Shown here: piece after piece, positions 34,262-45,421 of the stretch | Position numbering within the stretch: the first letter of the stretch is position 1 | Layout of the letters: each line of letters opens with the position of its first letter | From: Branchiostoma belcheri | Lineage: Eukaryota; Chordata; Leptocardii; Amphioxiformes; Branchiostomatidae | Assembly: GCF_001625305.1 (NCBI RefSeq) | Contig: NW_017804032.1 | Span: forward strand, 1,854,941 to 1,918,940 | DNA length: 64,000 nt | Direction: 5' to 3' | Translations under genes and position numbers: made by a program | The notes under the pieces: generated by a model | Databases searched by the model: none | What the model saw: the letters and a program-made list of their open reading frames with translations, nothing else | What the model was told of the DNA's origin: nothing

Positions 34262-35780
34262 GATAATCAGCTATAGACTGTACTTGATATGAAGTGACTT
34301 GATAATGATAATGATACTTTAAACAAATCAAAAGAAAAACATGAATTGTATGTGTGAAGACATATTTGCAGATTCGATTACGTGACTTTTCATGAACATT
34401 TTAATGTATTTTCTTTCCTTGTTTCATTCCATAATCTCTTTTTTTTTCATAGCTAAATCGTTCAGCGTTAGCAGGTTATACCATTTCAGACCACCGAACT
34501 GTTACGTCATGGGGGCATACGTCATATCCGTCAAATCTGTTTGACTGTGGCTGACTAACACATACCGAAGCAGTGCTGTATATATATAGTATACATGTGT
34601 TAAAATTATTCGTTCAGAATCGGTAGCCATTATGTGTAATTGATGAGTACACGTAGATACCATACTTATCAAATATATTATGCACGTAGTCCAGTTTAAT
34701 GCATCATTCTATTTGAAAGGGAACATTTCAAAATTTCAAATGCAATTTAGCATCCCCTATTTCTAAAAGGTAACTGTATCTACGATCTGTGCCCCAATAG
34801 TAGAACTATGATGTTGAGAACGTACCTTATGATGTCATGAGAATATGGTGAGGATTTGGAGAGGTGTAAATAGAGTATAGATCAGGATATGTAGTGTACA
34901 GACAACACAGACAATTATAGGCAACTTGTGTGTGTTGCGGTCAGAGGTTGATAGTGAGCCACACCTTTGTATAGAGTCATTGGTGCGCACGGATTGGGTG
35001 CAAACTCGCTGGGTCAGATCAAATCTTTGATTGTCAAAGCTCGAAGCTAAGTTTGTACCCTACAGGACTAGCCTCTACCAAACACCGCGGATGGCTGAAA
35101 AAAATAGTAGAAATTGGTCGCATATTGGATCCTCTCCTTTATTTCGGTCAATTTCTACTACTAGTATTTTTCCAGCGATCCGCGGTGCCTGGTAGAGGCT
35201 ACTATAGGACCACATCAATGTTCAATCACACCTTATTTTTGTCTGGAAACAACTAGTTTAAAATACCTGCTGTTACTGTGCTATTACATGGTACATTACT
35301 GTTTCGTTTATTCAGTCTCAGTTACTCTAGAGCTAGCAAATTCTTTACTAGGGATCTGTAAAGATGTAAAAAAATTCAAATACTTGAGCAATTGAGGTAT
35401 CACCAGACACCTTTATTGTTCATACAGTACATGTATGTTGCTTGTCACAAACATTACGTATTTCTGCAAGTCTAGTTTTTTGTTCTCTTTTGCTTCATAT
35501 TGCAATCGACAAAACCCGAAGTATATTACAGTATAGTAGCAGATTGGGTCTGGTTTGTGTCAAGAATTTAATATAACCACGTTCATCAGACACCAGCCTG
35601 GTCTTAACAAGAAGCTTCTTCATTATTGTACAGGGTGGCAGAACAACTAAGCTGTCTGGAGAGCGAGGCTATACTCGTAGAGAACTATATTACTGGGCAT
35701 CATACAGGGTGGTAGAAGAAGTAAGCTAAGCCCTGGCTAATGTCTGTAGAGCGAGGCTATACTCGTACAGCACCATATTA
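34262..35780. other. spacer between two EF-hand genes
   Basis: It contains the upstream region of the six-EF gene, with a TATATATATAG run near 34580, a fold-back MITE (35069-35204), and a partial duplication of the end of the next gene's last exon (35650-35710). No further exon is seen. Confidence 0.5.
35069..35204. mobile_element. fold-back MITE, TAGCCTC family
   Basis: Inverted ends: TAGCCTCTACCAAACACCGC against GCGGTGCCTGGTAGAGGCTA. Inside, ATAGTAGAAATTG pairs with CAATTTCTACTA. It is flanked by TA on both sides if the element starts at GCC. It shares the ATAGTAGAAAT step with the element at 42226. Confidence 0.7.
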
Positions 35781-37339
35781 CTACTGGGCATTGTTCATCA
35801 GGGTTATGAACTCCTCAAAGCTGATGCGACCGTCTTCCCCTCCGAGCTTCACCGCGATCTTGTCCAGCATGCCCTCGGACACGTTCTGGCCGGTTCTCTT
35901 AAAAATCTCCCGGAGCTCGTCCTTGCCGATGTAGCCACTGCCGTCCTGGGTCAAAAGAAGTGGGGGTCATTAACTAAAAATGTTCTTGAAAAATTTACAT
36001 GAGGAACTTGACAAATATGTCATGGGCTGACTTCTTCTGCTTTGATTGTAAACGCACATCGTAATCTCGTACTACATGTAGTATACGAGTGTCGAGGTCC
36101 CGAGTTCGAATCCTGCCATGACGCCTTTGGGAAAGGCATTTAACACGAATTTTCTCACTTAACTCAGGTGAAAATGAATATAGATGTTGTTTGTTCATGC
36201 GTTTGTCTGTGTTGGTGGCGGCATAACAATAAGTTGAAAAAAACTTGAGTGTGCCGTCGCCACGTCTTGTGATAAATGTTGGAATAGAAAATAAAAATGC
36301 CGTACCGTGTCCAGCTCCTCGAAGGCCTGCCGCATGCCCGCGCCTGCGTCTGGAGGCGGCTGCATCTGGCAGAACTCCATGAACTCTGGGAAGTTCAGAA
36401 ACCCGGAATTGTCCTTGTCGAGCTCTTCCATGGCCATCTGGAGGGGCAGTGTTTTGATTGATTTGATTAATTAGACTGTAGAAAATGATACAACAGGACG
36501 GTCAAACTAGAGGCTATTTTTTTAAGTCTGGTAGCTGGACAATATACAATAAGAACAGTTTACAAATGCTCATTCACGATGCGTAGTAACATTGAAGAAA
36601 CATGCATATATATGGTAAGCAAATAACTGTTGTTTACTCTAATACTCTAAAACTACGTAAATGAAGTGAACATTCCAAAACCAAGCCAGGAAGCATCGAC
36701 ACGTTATGATATTCTGTTAAGGCCACACCGATTTAATTTTATGGATGACATCCTCTGAAGACCCCCAAACTAGTGCGCGCGGGCGAAAAAAATAAAAATC
36801 CGGCCAAAAATAAAAATGCTACAAAACCACAGGAATACAAACCTGGTATTGTGAATTTGGCGCATTACATAGCGACGTATACGACAGGCCGACACATGCT
36901 GGATTTTTGCGGAATATATGAATCGACACTGCTGTACGTATGTACTGAGTTCTTGAGTCTTGGAGCTTCGGTAGCCTGGCTGCCGTCAACCAGAGTTATC
37001 ACCACCATGCACTACCCAGGCCTAAAGCCAGGCCAGAGCCTCGGAATACGTGATCTTTTTTTTTTTTTTTTTTGAGATCGGGCGAAAATTAATGCGCGCG
37101 CGGATGTCATCCATAAAATTAAATCGGTGTGGCCTAAGAAAGAAAGCTACAAAAATTACTACTGAGTACTGTGCAAATAATCATCTGAACAGCCATGAAT
37201 GAGTTACCTCCATGAGTTGTTCGGTAGGGTTGTACCCCAGTTTAGCCATTGCGTCCCTCAGTTCGCCCTTACTGATCTTGTTGTCTCCGCTGGTGTCAAA
37301 CTCGTCAAACACTGCCTTATACTTCTGTAGTTCCTCCAT
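35781..37339 (-). CDS. calmodulin-like four-EF-hand protein (142 aa)
   Basis: Three phase-0 exons: 37339-37208, 36437-36306 and 35945-35781. Loops in order are DTSGDNKISKGE, DKDNSGFLNFPE, DTDGSGYIGKDE (split by intron 2 after its second residue) and a weaker fourth loop, GGEDGRISFEE, which lacks the first Asp. It closely matches the downstream half of the six-EF gene in exon sizes and in the QPPPDAGAGMRQAFEELD linker, so the two are sister duplicates. The Met is preceded by a 5' UTR acceptor (CCTAG) with a probable non-coding first exon ending at a GATC|GTAAGT donor near 38105. Likely a cytosolic Ca2+ sensor. Intron 1 contains a complete MITE, intron 2 a SINE. Confidence 0.85.
36085..36295 (+). 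mobile_element. SINE, 5'-altered copy
   Basis: It keeps the B box (GAGTTCGAATCCTGCCATG) and the body (TTTGGGAAAGGCATTTAACA, GTTGGTGGCGGCAT, AAACTTGAGTGTGCCGTCGC, CACGTCTTGTGAT). The A-box part upstream is not recognisable. It lies in intron 2 of the calmodulin-like gene. Confidence 0.7.
36721..37134. mobile_element. complete PIF/Harbinger-like MITE, copy 2
   Basis: Inverted ends GGCCACACCGATTTAATTTT and complement are flanked by TAA at 36718-36720 and 37135-37137. The interior contains CCCCCAAACTAGTGCGCGCG and a poly-T run, with no transposase. It is inserted in intron 1 of the calmodulin-like gene. Confidence 0.9.
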
Positions 37340-40300
37340 CTTCCGCTAGGATTTAGCACTGGGGGGAAAAGAGCCCACTGTTAATATAAAACATATATTC
37401 ATATGCATGAGCTTGCAGGCGCTATAAATCGTAGCAGGCATATAAAGGTGAAATATACCATGTACTGGGCGAAATTGATGGTACTACCCCTTGCTAGCAT
37501 TGACGCCTGGCGACATTCTTGTGTAATGCATGTGTACATGAATAATGCCAACATTTAATATCGCCTTAACAAACTACAAACGTTTGTGCTTACTTCGTGA
37601 CAGATTCAATCTACTGAACACAAGAAATTAGAAAATTGTTCCTTATATTCATGACATAGACGTCGACCCACAAGATCCATAACGAATTTTCCCCCTTATG
37701 TTTACAAAAGTGTGGGAGGCTATGCATGTTGGTTTCTTGGCGAGGTTACAAATTCCGCCTAGGGCTAGACAATATGCTGATGGGGGTGGGGTGGAATGAT
37801 CAAGCCATATGTATGTGGTTTGTCTTAGATAGCGCTAGAGATTTAGGACGCAACGCTTGTCAAATGAGCAAAAGGGTTTCAGACCCAACGTAGCGAAAAT
37901 AACAAACAGTACGTGCCTTGACATTTAACACAACAGCGCATAACCCACTAAACTAAGGCCAAGTAGTGACGGCATTTCCTAAAAGTGACATTCTCGTTAT
38001 GATTTCTTTACACCCACATGCACTGATTTGCTTAGATATCATATTATGTTTTATTTGAAAAACAAGTCGACAGATAAAAGACAAAAAGTATGTATAATCT
38101 ACTTACGATCTCTTTCAGTGAACCAGTGACCTGTCGTCCGAGCCAGCTGTGCGTAAGGAATGAGGTAAACGCCCCTGGTCGGAGTGATTTCTGTGTGAAC
38201 ATGAGTTGTTCGACTGCTCGTACGATGCGCATGTGCGTCATCGGAGCTCTGACCAATGACAACGCCGCAATCCCAAGGTCTTTAAAGTTACCCAACAACT
38301 TCTCCAATCGGCCTGCACGTGTTTGTCTACAGAAATACGAGTCATCTTGTGGGCGGGGCCATTTCCAGTCCCTAGGGTTGTCATTTTAATTACCTATAAT
38401 CAATTCCCAACGCACACATCTAGCTGCTATTATCAGCTGTATTTCGCACCGCATTTTGAGGTGTGTTTTCTTTGATCCATACGCCCTACCCCCTTCCCTC
38501 GGTTCTACAATGTCCTTGGTTGTACACTGATAATTGCACAATAGGTAAATGACCTTCTGTATGGCGATTCCTGTGTGTAAAAGATCGTTTCAAATCCACA
38601 GAACATTTAGAGAGAACCTATTGTAAATTATTACAAGATATTGAATAAACGGTGAAGTTTTTTTAGTTGCTACACAATATAAGAGAAACTCAGTATTAGA
38701 GGTAGTGGCCAGTGTCGGGGGAAAATGGCTGTCAGACAACTTTACAATTTTCAACCCTAACATCTGCTTGGAGAAGGTTCTTTAGAATGTGCCCGCGGGG
38801 CATGACTATTGTAAGCAGTCCTCATTGTGTTCCGTCAACCGTGTTGACCCTACCCCCTTTTAACATCGGCTTTCTGGAGAACAGCAGTTTGCAATTCTCA
38901 CGGTAAGGCGTTTCACAGGTTAGTCTGTGTCTCTCTCATACACTTTGTAGACTAGCTCTTGAAATAACTTTTGAAGCATGATGGAATCCTGAAAATTGCA
39001 AATGCGTATCGTTTGAATTATTCATTTACTAGTTCCTGTTTTGGGTGTGTATGTGTCAGGGTCTGTTAGGTCTCTTAACAAATTCTTGATCAAGGTATGG
39101 CGGTTCACTTGACACATGTTTTACATTCTGATACAGTTCGCGAGCTTAAATCTTTTGAAAGCTTACATGACCGTGCAGTCTGTATGTATATACCAAAAAC
39201 TACAACAATTTGAACAGTTACGGTAATGCACGGAAACATCCAATATCGGCAGTTGCTATGGGGGATGTATGAAAACTTGAGTTTAAAGGCCTTTTTTCGG
39301 GATCAGATGGCACATAGAAACAAACAGGCACACATACACACACACTCATACATGCATGTGGTATTCCGGACGGTTTGAAAGATTACAGAGTCGTGCAGTC
39401 TGTATGTGTACCACCAACTACAACAATTTGAACAGTTATGGTTAAATGCACGGGAGTATCCAATATAGGCAGTGGGAGATGCATCAAAAGTTTAAAGGCC
39501 TTCTTTCGGGATCCGATGGCATGTGCACACACACACAGACAGAGGGGCACACAGTGGCACAGCTCAGACATGCATGTGGTATTCTAGACGATTCTTCCCG
39601 GTGAAGTAAAAATTGTTTTATGTTCACACGAAGTCAAGGGGAAGTTTTCAAAAGGATTCCTCACCGGTGTGCCACAGTAGCCGTAGTAACGTTATGTATT
39701 GTTCCTTTTGGACAATAGACCATGGTGTCTATCACATTGTGAGGAGAGGGCTGCACATTTATGTAGTATTTAACACGCAGTCGGACATCATCAACAACAA
39801 AAAACTTGCGCGATTTAAGTGGTTTAGAGCACCATAAGGAGCTACACGATTACAGGTTTTCAGCATTTTTATTGGCGATTTTAGGTTGGATAACAGGTTC
39901 AGTGTACATTTAACAACCGTGCACGTATGTAATAACAATATGGTAGTGTCAACGTTTCCCGTGGATTCCGACGGGTGCTTGTAGATACCTTTTTTTAATG
40001 AAAACCTGTTCCTGTGGATTTTTAAGTCAAAATTGTCAAATTATATGACAGATTAGAACAGTTGACTCTGACACGGCTTTCCAAAAAATCCACAGCAAGT
40101 ACCAACGCATGAAAATCAAATGTAGTATCTGAGATCTGACCATAAGACGAGAATGGAAGTAGGAATTGGGTTACTGCCACCAATATGTATGCAAATAGAC
40201 GTGTCTTCAGACACATAATTATGTATAATTACGAATTCTGGGCACATACAAGCCGTACTTAAAAGCCTGTAATGCAAATATAAAGGCACACAGGAAACAC

Positions 40301-40370
40301 ACCACCCCCTTATTCTATACTTTGTCTGATCTGTTCTTCTTCTCCAGTTGAAAACAGCGTCGCTACAAGC
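37340..40370. other. divergent spacer between two EF-hand genes
   Basis: This 3 kb holds the promoters of both genes. Visible features are the probable non-coding exon of the minus-strand gene (about 38105-38150 and beyond), CCAATCGG with CACGTG near 38304-38322, and a tandem duplication of about 215 bp (39157-39590). The 5' UTR of the + strand gene has an acceptor (TTCTCCAG) near 40347. Confidence 0.5.
39157..39590. repeat. tandem duplication of ~215 bp upstream of an EF-hand gene
   Basis: Two copies (39157-39371 and 39374-39590) share GTGCAGTCTGTATGT, AACTACAACAATTTGAACAG, TTTAAAGGCC, TTTCGGGATC, GATGGCA and CATGCATGTGGTATTC in the same order. Small indels and an AC-rich segment differ. 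Confidence 0.85.
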
Positions 40371-42168
40371 ATGGCTGAACACAACTTTTCTGACGAGGAT
40401 CTGTCGAAGATCAGGGTGGTGTTTGATGGTTTCGATGTTGACGGGCAGGGGACCATCAACAGTACGGAGCTACAGGCCGCCCTCACCGCCCTCAATCCAG
40501 AGACCACCCCTGAGTTCGCCCAGGTAGGCTCACGGAATGATTGGTGATTTTTAAAGTGGAATTTTGATTTATTCAACATCCTTAAATCTCTACTCTTTTT
40601 TAACGAACATTAAATTTACATCATCTACAAAGTGATGAAGTAATCTTATATGAATTTGTTGTTTAAAAAGCAAAATACATGTACATGTATTAGAAAGATA
40701 GATTCTAAAGAATGCATAGAATAGCTTCTCGTGTTACACAAAGAATTCTTGTTTCTTTACACTGAGTTAAGATCAGAGAAGATATGTAATACTTTTCTTC
40801 AGTGACTGAAAGTAGTGATTGCTACTTGAAACGTCTGACAGTTTTCAAAATGTATCCAGTTGCTTGAGTAACAATTCCTTGTGTATCTCATTACCTGGAT
40901 GTCTAACAGTCATTGCCGATGTTGTCTTTAAACTAATTTGTGACTGACCACAGGCCGTGATGAAGAATCTGGACGATGACCACAGTGGGGACATCTCGTT
41001 TGAAGAGTTTCTGGACATGGTCAAGTCGGTCAAGACCAAGCCGAGGGAAGACTCCCTACTCACCCTCTTCAAAAAGCACGACGCTGTAAGTCACATCTAA
41101 CAGACTTTATGATACTAAATGGGTCCTAAACGAACAGTGTACACCTCAGAGTACAATAGAGAACCACCCACTTCCGTAACTATCTGGATAGATCGATGGC
41201 TTATCTTTACTGTGTAGTTTGGTTTACCGTAGAACGGAAGTTTCATATCTGTTCTCCGTTGTGAAGCGTACCGTGGAGTTAGTTTTAGTTTTAAGCTAGC
41301 TTTGCCCGTGCTGTACCGTATGTTCATCTTTCTTCTGCCTCATCATCTTTACAATTGGTGTACCCAAGGTACAGCCTCCCTATGTCATAGCCCCCCTAGA
41401 GTGGAAATAAGTCATTTTCGTCTTTCTCAGTCTGTTCTGTGTGATTTGTTGTACTGTAGAGTGGAAACGGTACATTCATCATTGCCTTGTGTTGTTAGTT
41501 GTACTGTAGAGTGAGAACAGTACTAGTACATCCATCTTTGCCTTGTGTTGTTTGTTGTACCGTAGATCTAGAGTGGGAACGGTACATTCATCTTTACCCT
41601 GTGTTGTTTGTTGTGCCCTAGAGCGGGAACAGTACTAGTACATCCATCTTTACCCTGTGTTGTTTGTTGTACCGTAGATCTAGAGTGGGAACGGTATATC
41701 CATCTTTACCCAGTGTTGTTTGTTGTTACCATAGAGTTGAAAAGGTACATTCATCTTTACCCTGCATTGTTTGTTGTACCGTAGATTGGGAACGGTACAT
41801 TCATCTTTACCCTGTGTTGTTTGTTGTACAGTAGAGTGACAACGGTATTAGTACATCCATCTTTGCCTAGTGTTGTTTGTTGTACCGTAGATCTAGAGTG
41901 GGAACGGTACATTCGTCTTTACCCTGTGTCGTTTATTGTATGTACCAGAGATCTAGAGTTGGAACGATACATCCATCTTTACCCTGTGTTGTTTTTTGTA
42001 CCCTAGAGCGGTAACGGCACGCTGAACGCCTCAGAGATCCGGGGAGCGATGCGTGAGAGCGGCGTGAAGCTGTCGGACCGCGCCATCGACTACCTGGTCA
42101 ACAAGGCGGACACCTCGGGAGACGGGGAGATCAACTATCAGGAGTTCTGCAAGCTGCTGGGCCGCTGA
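40371..42168 (+). CDS. calmodulin-like four-EF-hand protein (148 aa)
   Basis: Three phase-0 exons: 40371-40523, 40954-41085 and 42007-42168. Loops: DVDGQGTINSTE, DDDHSGDISFEE, a third split as HDA|SGNGTLNASE (so D-A-S-G-N-G, weaker at position 3), and DTSGDGEINYQE. It has the usual calmodulin length but clearly diverged sequence, so it is a calmodulin-like sensor rather than calmodulin. Intron 2 is filled with a minisatellite resembling its own 3' splice site (see findings). A perfect-TIR MITE starts about 60 bp after the stop and so probably lies in the 3' UTR. Confidence 0.88.
41390..42005 (+). repeat. ~60-bp minisatellite carrying repeated splice-acceptor-like units
   Basis: About ten imperfect units, each reading roughly GGGAACGGTACATTCATCTT, TACCCTGTGTTGTTTGTTGT, ACC(G/C)TAGATCTAGAGT. 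The last unit runs into the real intron end and exon start (TTTTTTGTACCCTAG|AGCGGTAACGGCAC). Earlier units carry near-identical strings such as GTTGTGCCCTAGAGCGGGAA. Confidence 0.9.
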
Positions 42169-42225
42169 GAACATTGACGGGAAAAGGCACCGACATAAGA
42201 CCCTGTCGTAAATGGGCTTCCAAAC

Positions 42226-42745
42226 ATAGTCTCCACCAGACTCCTTTGCAGGCTCAATAGTAGAAATCGGTGGGCACCCAGTGCAGGATTTAGGGCTTGG
42301 TTTTTTTTAAATAAAAAGCTAATATTCTAGTCATTCACATGCTGAGTTGAAAAACCACACTATCCCATTGTATACTGACCCTCATGGAGCAAAAAATCCC
42401 AAAATTCTGACGGAAAATGGTTACTGGAAGGGCTCTGGGCTGATTTTTAGGGTACCACCCAGAAAATAAAGGATTCATCCTGGGGCTTGTTTCTGCAGTT
42501 TTAAATGCCCCAAAGTATGAAATACTGACTCAAATGTGCTAATGTAAAGCAGTATGTGTCAGTATCACAAAGATTGCTTTATTTAGAATATTTCCAGTTT
42601 TCTACCCTGAAATCGCATTGGATGCCTTTAAATGAAGGCACGTAACTGGCCAGGGGAGTTAGCCGGCCATAGATGGTCCAATTTGCCTGCACAGAGTCGG
42701 TGAGAACTATTTCGTCAGCCTGCAAAGGAGTCTGGTGGAGACTAT
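42226..42745. mobile_element. MITE with perfect 29-bp terminal inverted repeats
   Basis: 42226-42254 and 42717-42745 are exact reverse complements over 29 bp (starting ATAGTCTCCACCAGACTCC). The ends fit a TA target duplication. The perfect ends suggest recent movement. The interior has no ORF and contains AATAGTAGAAAT as in the element at 35069. It starts about 60 bp downstream of the EF-hand stop codon. Confidence 0.9.
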
Positions 42746-45421
42746 TGACGATGTGTCTCCTAGGCTAGAACATACGATCAGCTTCAGCTACCAACATGTT
42801 CCAACCGTAGAGAATTTTTCCAGCACTGTGTCTCATTTTTTTTAGAAATTTAACAGAACTATACACGTACGTCCTGCACACGTTTGTCCTAAGGAAAAAT
42901 ATTACGAGACGTTCTGACTGAATAAACCTGATAACATCTTCTCAACACTTGTGAGAACTCGTCTTGAATATTAAGTTACTTCATGTCGTACAGTTTAGAA
43001 TGTTGGTTGGTCTAAGGAGGTTAGAAAAGGGGACTCCCTTGGTTGACTATCGGATCGCCTTGATATGGAGGGTGTCGAGCTAGTCATATCCAACCAATTA
43101 AATCATCCGCAGTCATAGTAAGTTTTTGTTGATTCCATAGTATATTATCAAAACGTTTATTTATGTAATAAAGACCAAGCTTTAACTTCCAACACTAACT
43201 ACAATGAATTGGGACTTACCCCAAATTCCATAATGACTTGTTCGAACACAAATGAACTTTCATGCTAAAACGTTGTTTTGGTACAAGTACGTTTCCCTCT
43301 TAAGCTTCTATGAAATTTTCTCGAAAGCAACTTTATTCCAACTTCAGTCCATGGAGTTAAAATACAGATGTTCAGTCCATGTTCAGTCTAAACAAAAAAA
43401 GCAAAATTAGAACATGTCCACAGCAAAGATTTATTAACGAAATGTCCCCGGGCTTTTCCGTTATGTAAATATCACCAGGCGATGCGAGACATTGTTCCAC
43501 ATACTGACTGCCAACAATAGCGTTTCCTCTCCGATCTAAATCCTGGGGTGGGCGGGGTGCATGGTGAGGTTTTCCTGCATTCTTAGCTTCTTATAACAGC
43601 AAATGATGGCAGGCATAATGACAGATGGTGTATTGGTATTGGCGAGGCCAAAATAAAGGCTTACACCGTGACAACGTTAGATAACTGACAAGAGGACTTA
43701 AGTCTGTAGTCTTCCCTCAGCCTCTGTATAACCTTACGTCATCTACCGATTACAGCCAAACAGGTGATCCTTTTCTACAAAAAGATTACCTGTCCAACGA
43801 CGTTTTGTTGGTCCCTTAGATAATTTTCCCATTGACACAAGCATTTAGAATCCTGTCTATAGTGACCACCTGTGAACATTGACCAAATTTTTTCTGCCCC
43901 TTGAGTGATATTCTCAGAAAGTTTCGACTCTATGGTGTACCAGTCGGGCCCAATTTCTATAGCTTTTTCAACTCGACGATTAGATTTATTCAAAGTCTTC
44001 CTCACAATCATAGAGGAAATGTAAGAATGCTACAGAACAACGAGTTTCTTTGATCAGACTTTACCCGACATTGTAAAATTTCTGAGATAGCATGAGACCG
44101 ATCTTTAAAGACTGACATCATGGAAGTGGGCGTTTCCTACTCTGTGTGTGAAGAAGCTGACACATGGGACAGGAATGTCATGAATACGTGGTGACCCTAC
44201 TTATTTGTGTTAGGTCGTGGAGGGTGTGTTACTACAGTTTACACTGTGATGGTTTAGGATTACCCTTCTTTACATTCTTGGGGAGGAGTACATCAAATAT
44301 ACATTATTTCATGTTAAAATCTATCTATAGCTAAAACAGCTGTCCTCTCTTAAATCCCGTTTTTAACAAAATCAAAAAAGGAGGAAAACTAGACAAGAGA
44401 GACAAGAGTTTTTGTAAATATTTTTTGTACTTTTCGACGTTACTAGAAACGTAGTTAATAGAAAAACGATGTGTCAAGCTACCCACGACAGATTACTAGA
44501 CTAAGTATACTGTCCTAGCGCTCCCACCAACCCACTCCTGCCAACTTGACATATCAAAATCCCTTTGTTTTTAACTCTTATGATCTATTGAGGGTATAGA
44601 TATTTTGTTTCATATCTGACTTGCATCTTGTGTTTGCTAACTTTCTTGGTGTGGGTTTTCTAGTGAGAGTTGTATTATGTTGTTCATACAGACCCATTGT
44701 ACCATTTTGTCACGTAGACAGCAAATTACCGGACGCCATTTTGACTATTATGAATAATGGTGTGTTAGTTGGCCCGTGATGACCGGGTCTTTCACCGTGT
44801 CTGACAAGTACCCGTCAGCGAAATGGAATTTAAATGTGCGGAAAGCCGTAACTAAAGCTTTGGCTTGGTTACAAAAGATCATTCATTTCAACATCGTGTT
44901 AACAACAGTTCTGTCACAATAGAAGTCACTAGAAATAAGATGAAATGCGGTTTAATAACTACACACTTCTTATTGCACTGACCAACATGTAAAACTGCCA
45001 CGCCCACTTTTACGAGTATTTTTAGTGGTAGGTTGTCTTCTTCAATGTATTCATGAAATGTGTGTAACATGCTACACACGTACGTAGCATTCTAGGGAAA
45101 GTTTATCGGTACAAAGGGTTTGGGGCTGAATCATTTCAGGTATTCTAAGGGACTAGTAAAACTAGCCCAAAATGTGGAAATATGTCCTTCAAAAGTTCGC
45201 TCTGCATTTGCTCTCTTCAAAATCCCCCCATAATTTTGACATAGTAAGTATATATTATACCAACGCTCGCACAGACACACACACTCACAGACAAATATAA
45301 GTTCTGGCTGAATTTGGTTCTTGGTTAACCTGATCCTCCACTATAACCTTGGCGAGTGGAAAGGCCCTTGCATTTTCCTTTTGTACGAAGCCAGTAGACT
45401 GTTGCACGAAAGGCACACAAA
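42746..45421. other. intergenic between two + strand EF-hand genes
   Basis: No further exon is recognised. A member of the TCATGAAAGTTCATCTGTGTT repeat family lies near 43225-43285 in reverse. A 78-codon minus-strand ORF (43775-44011) has no recognisable domain. Confidence 0.5.

Noticed and set aside
43775-44011. 78-codon minus-strand ORF
   Set aside because: No family resemblance, no splice partners, and not distinguishable from chance.
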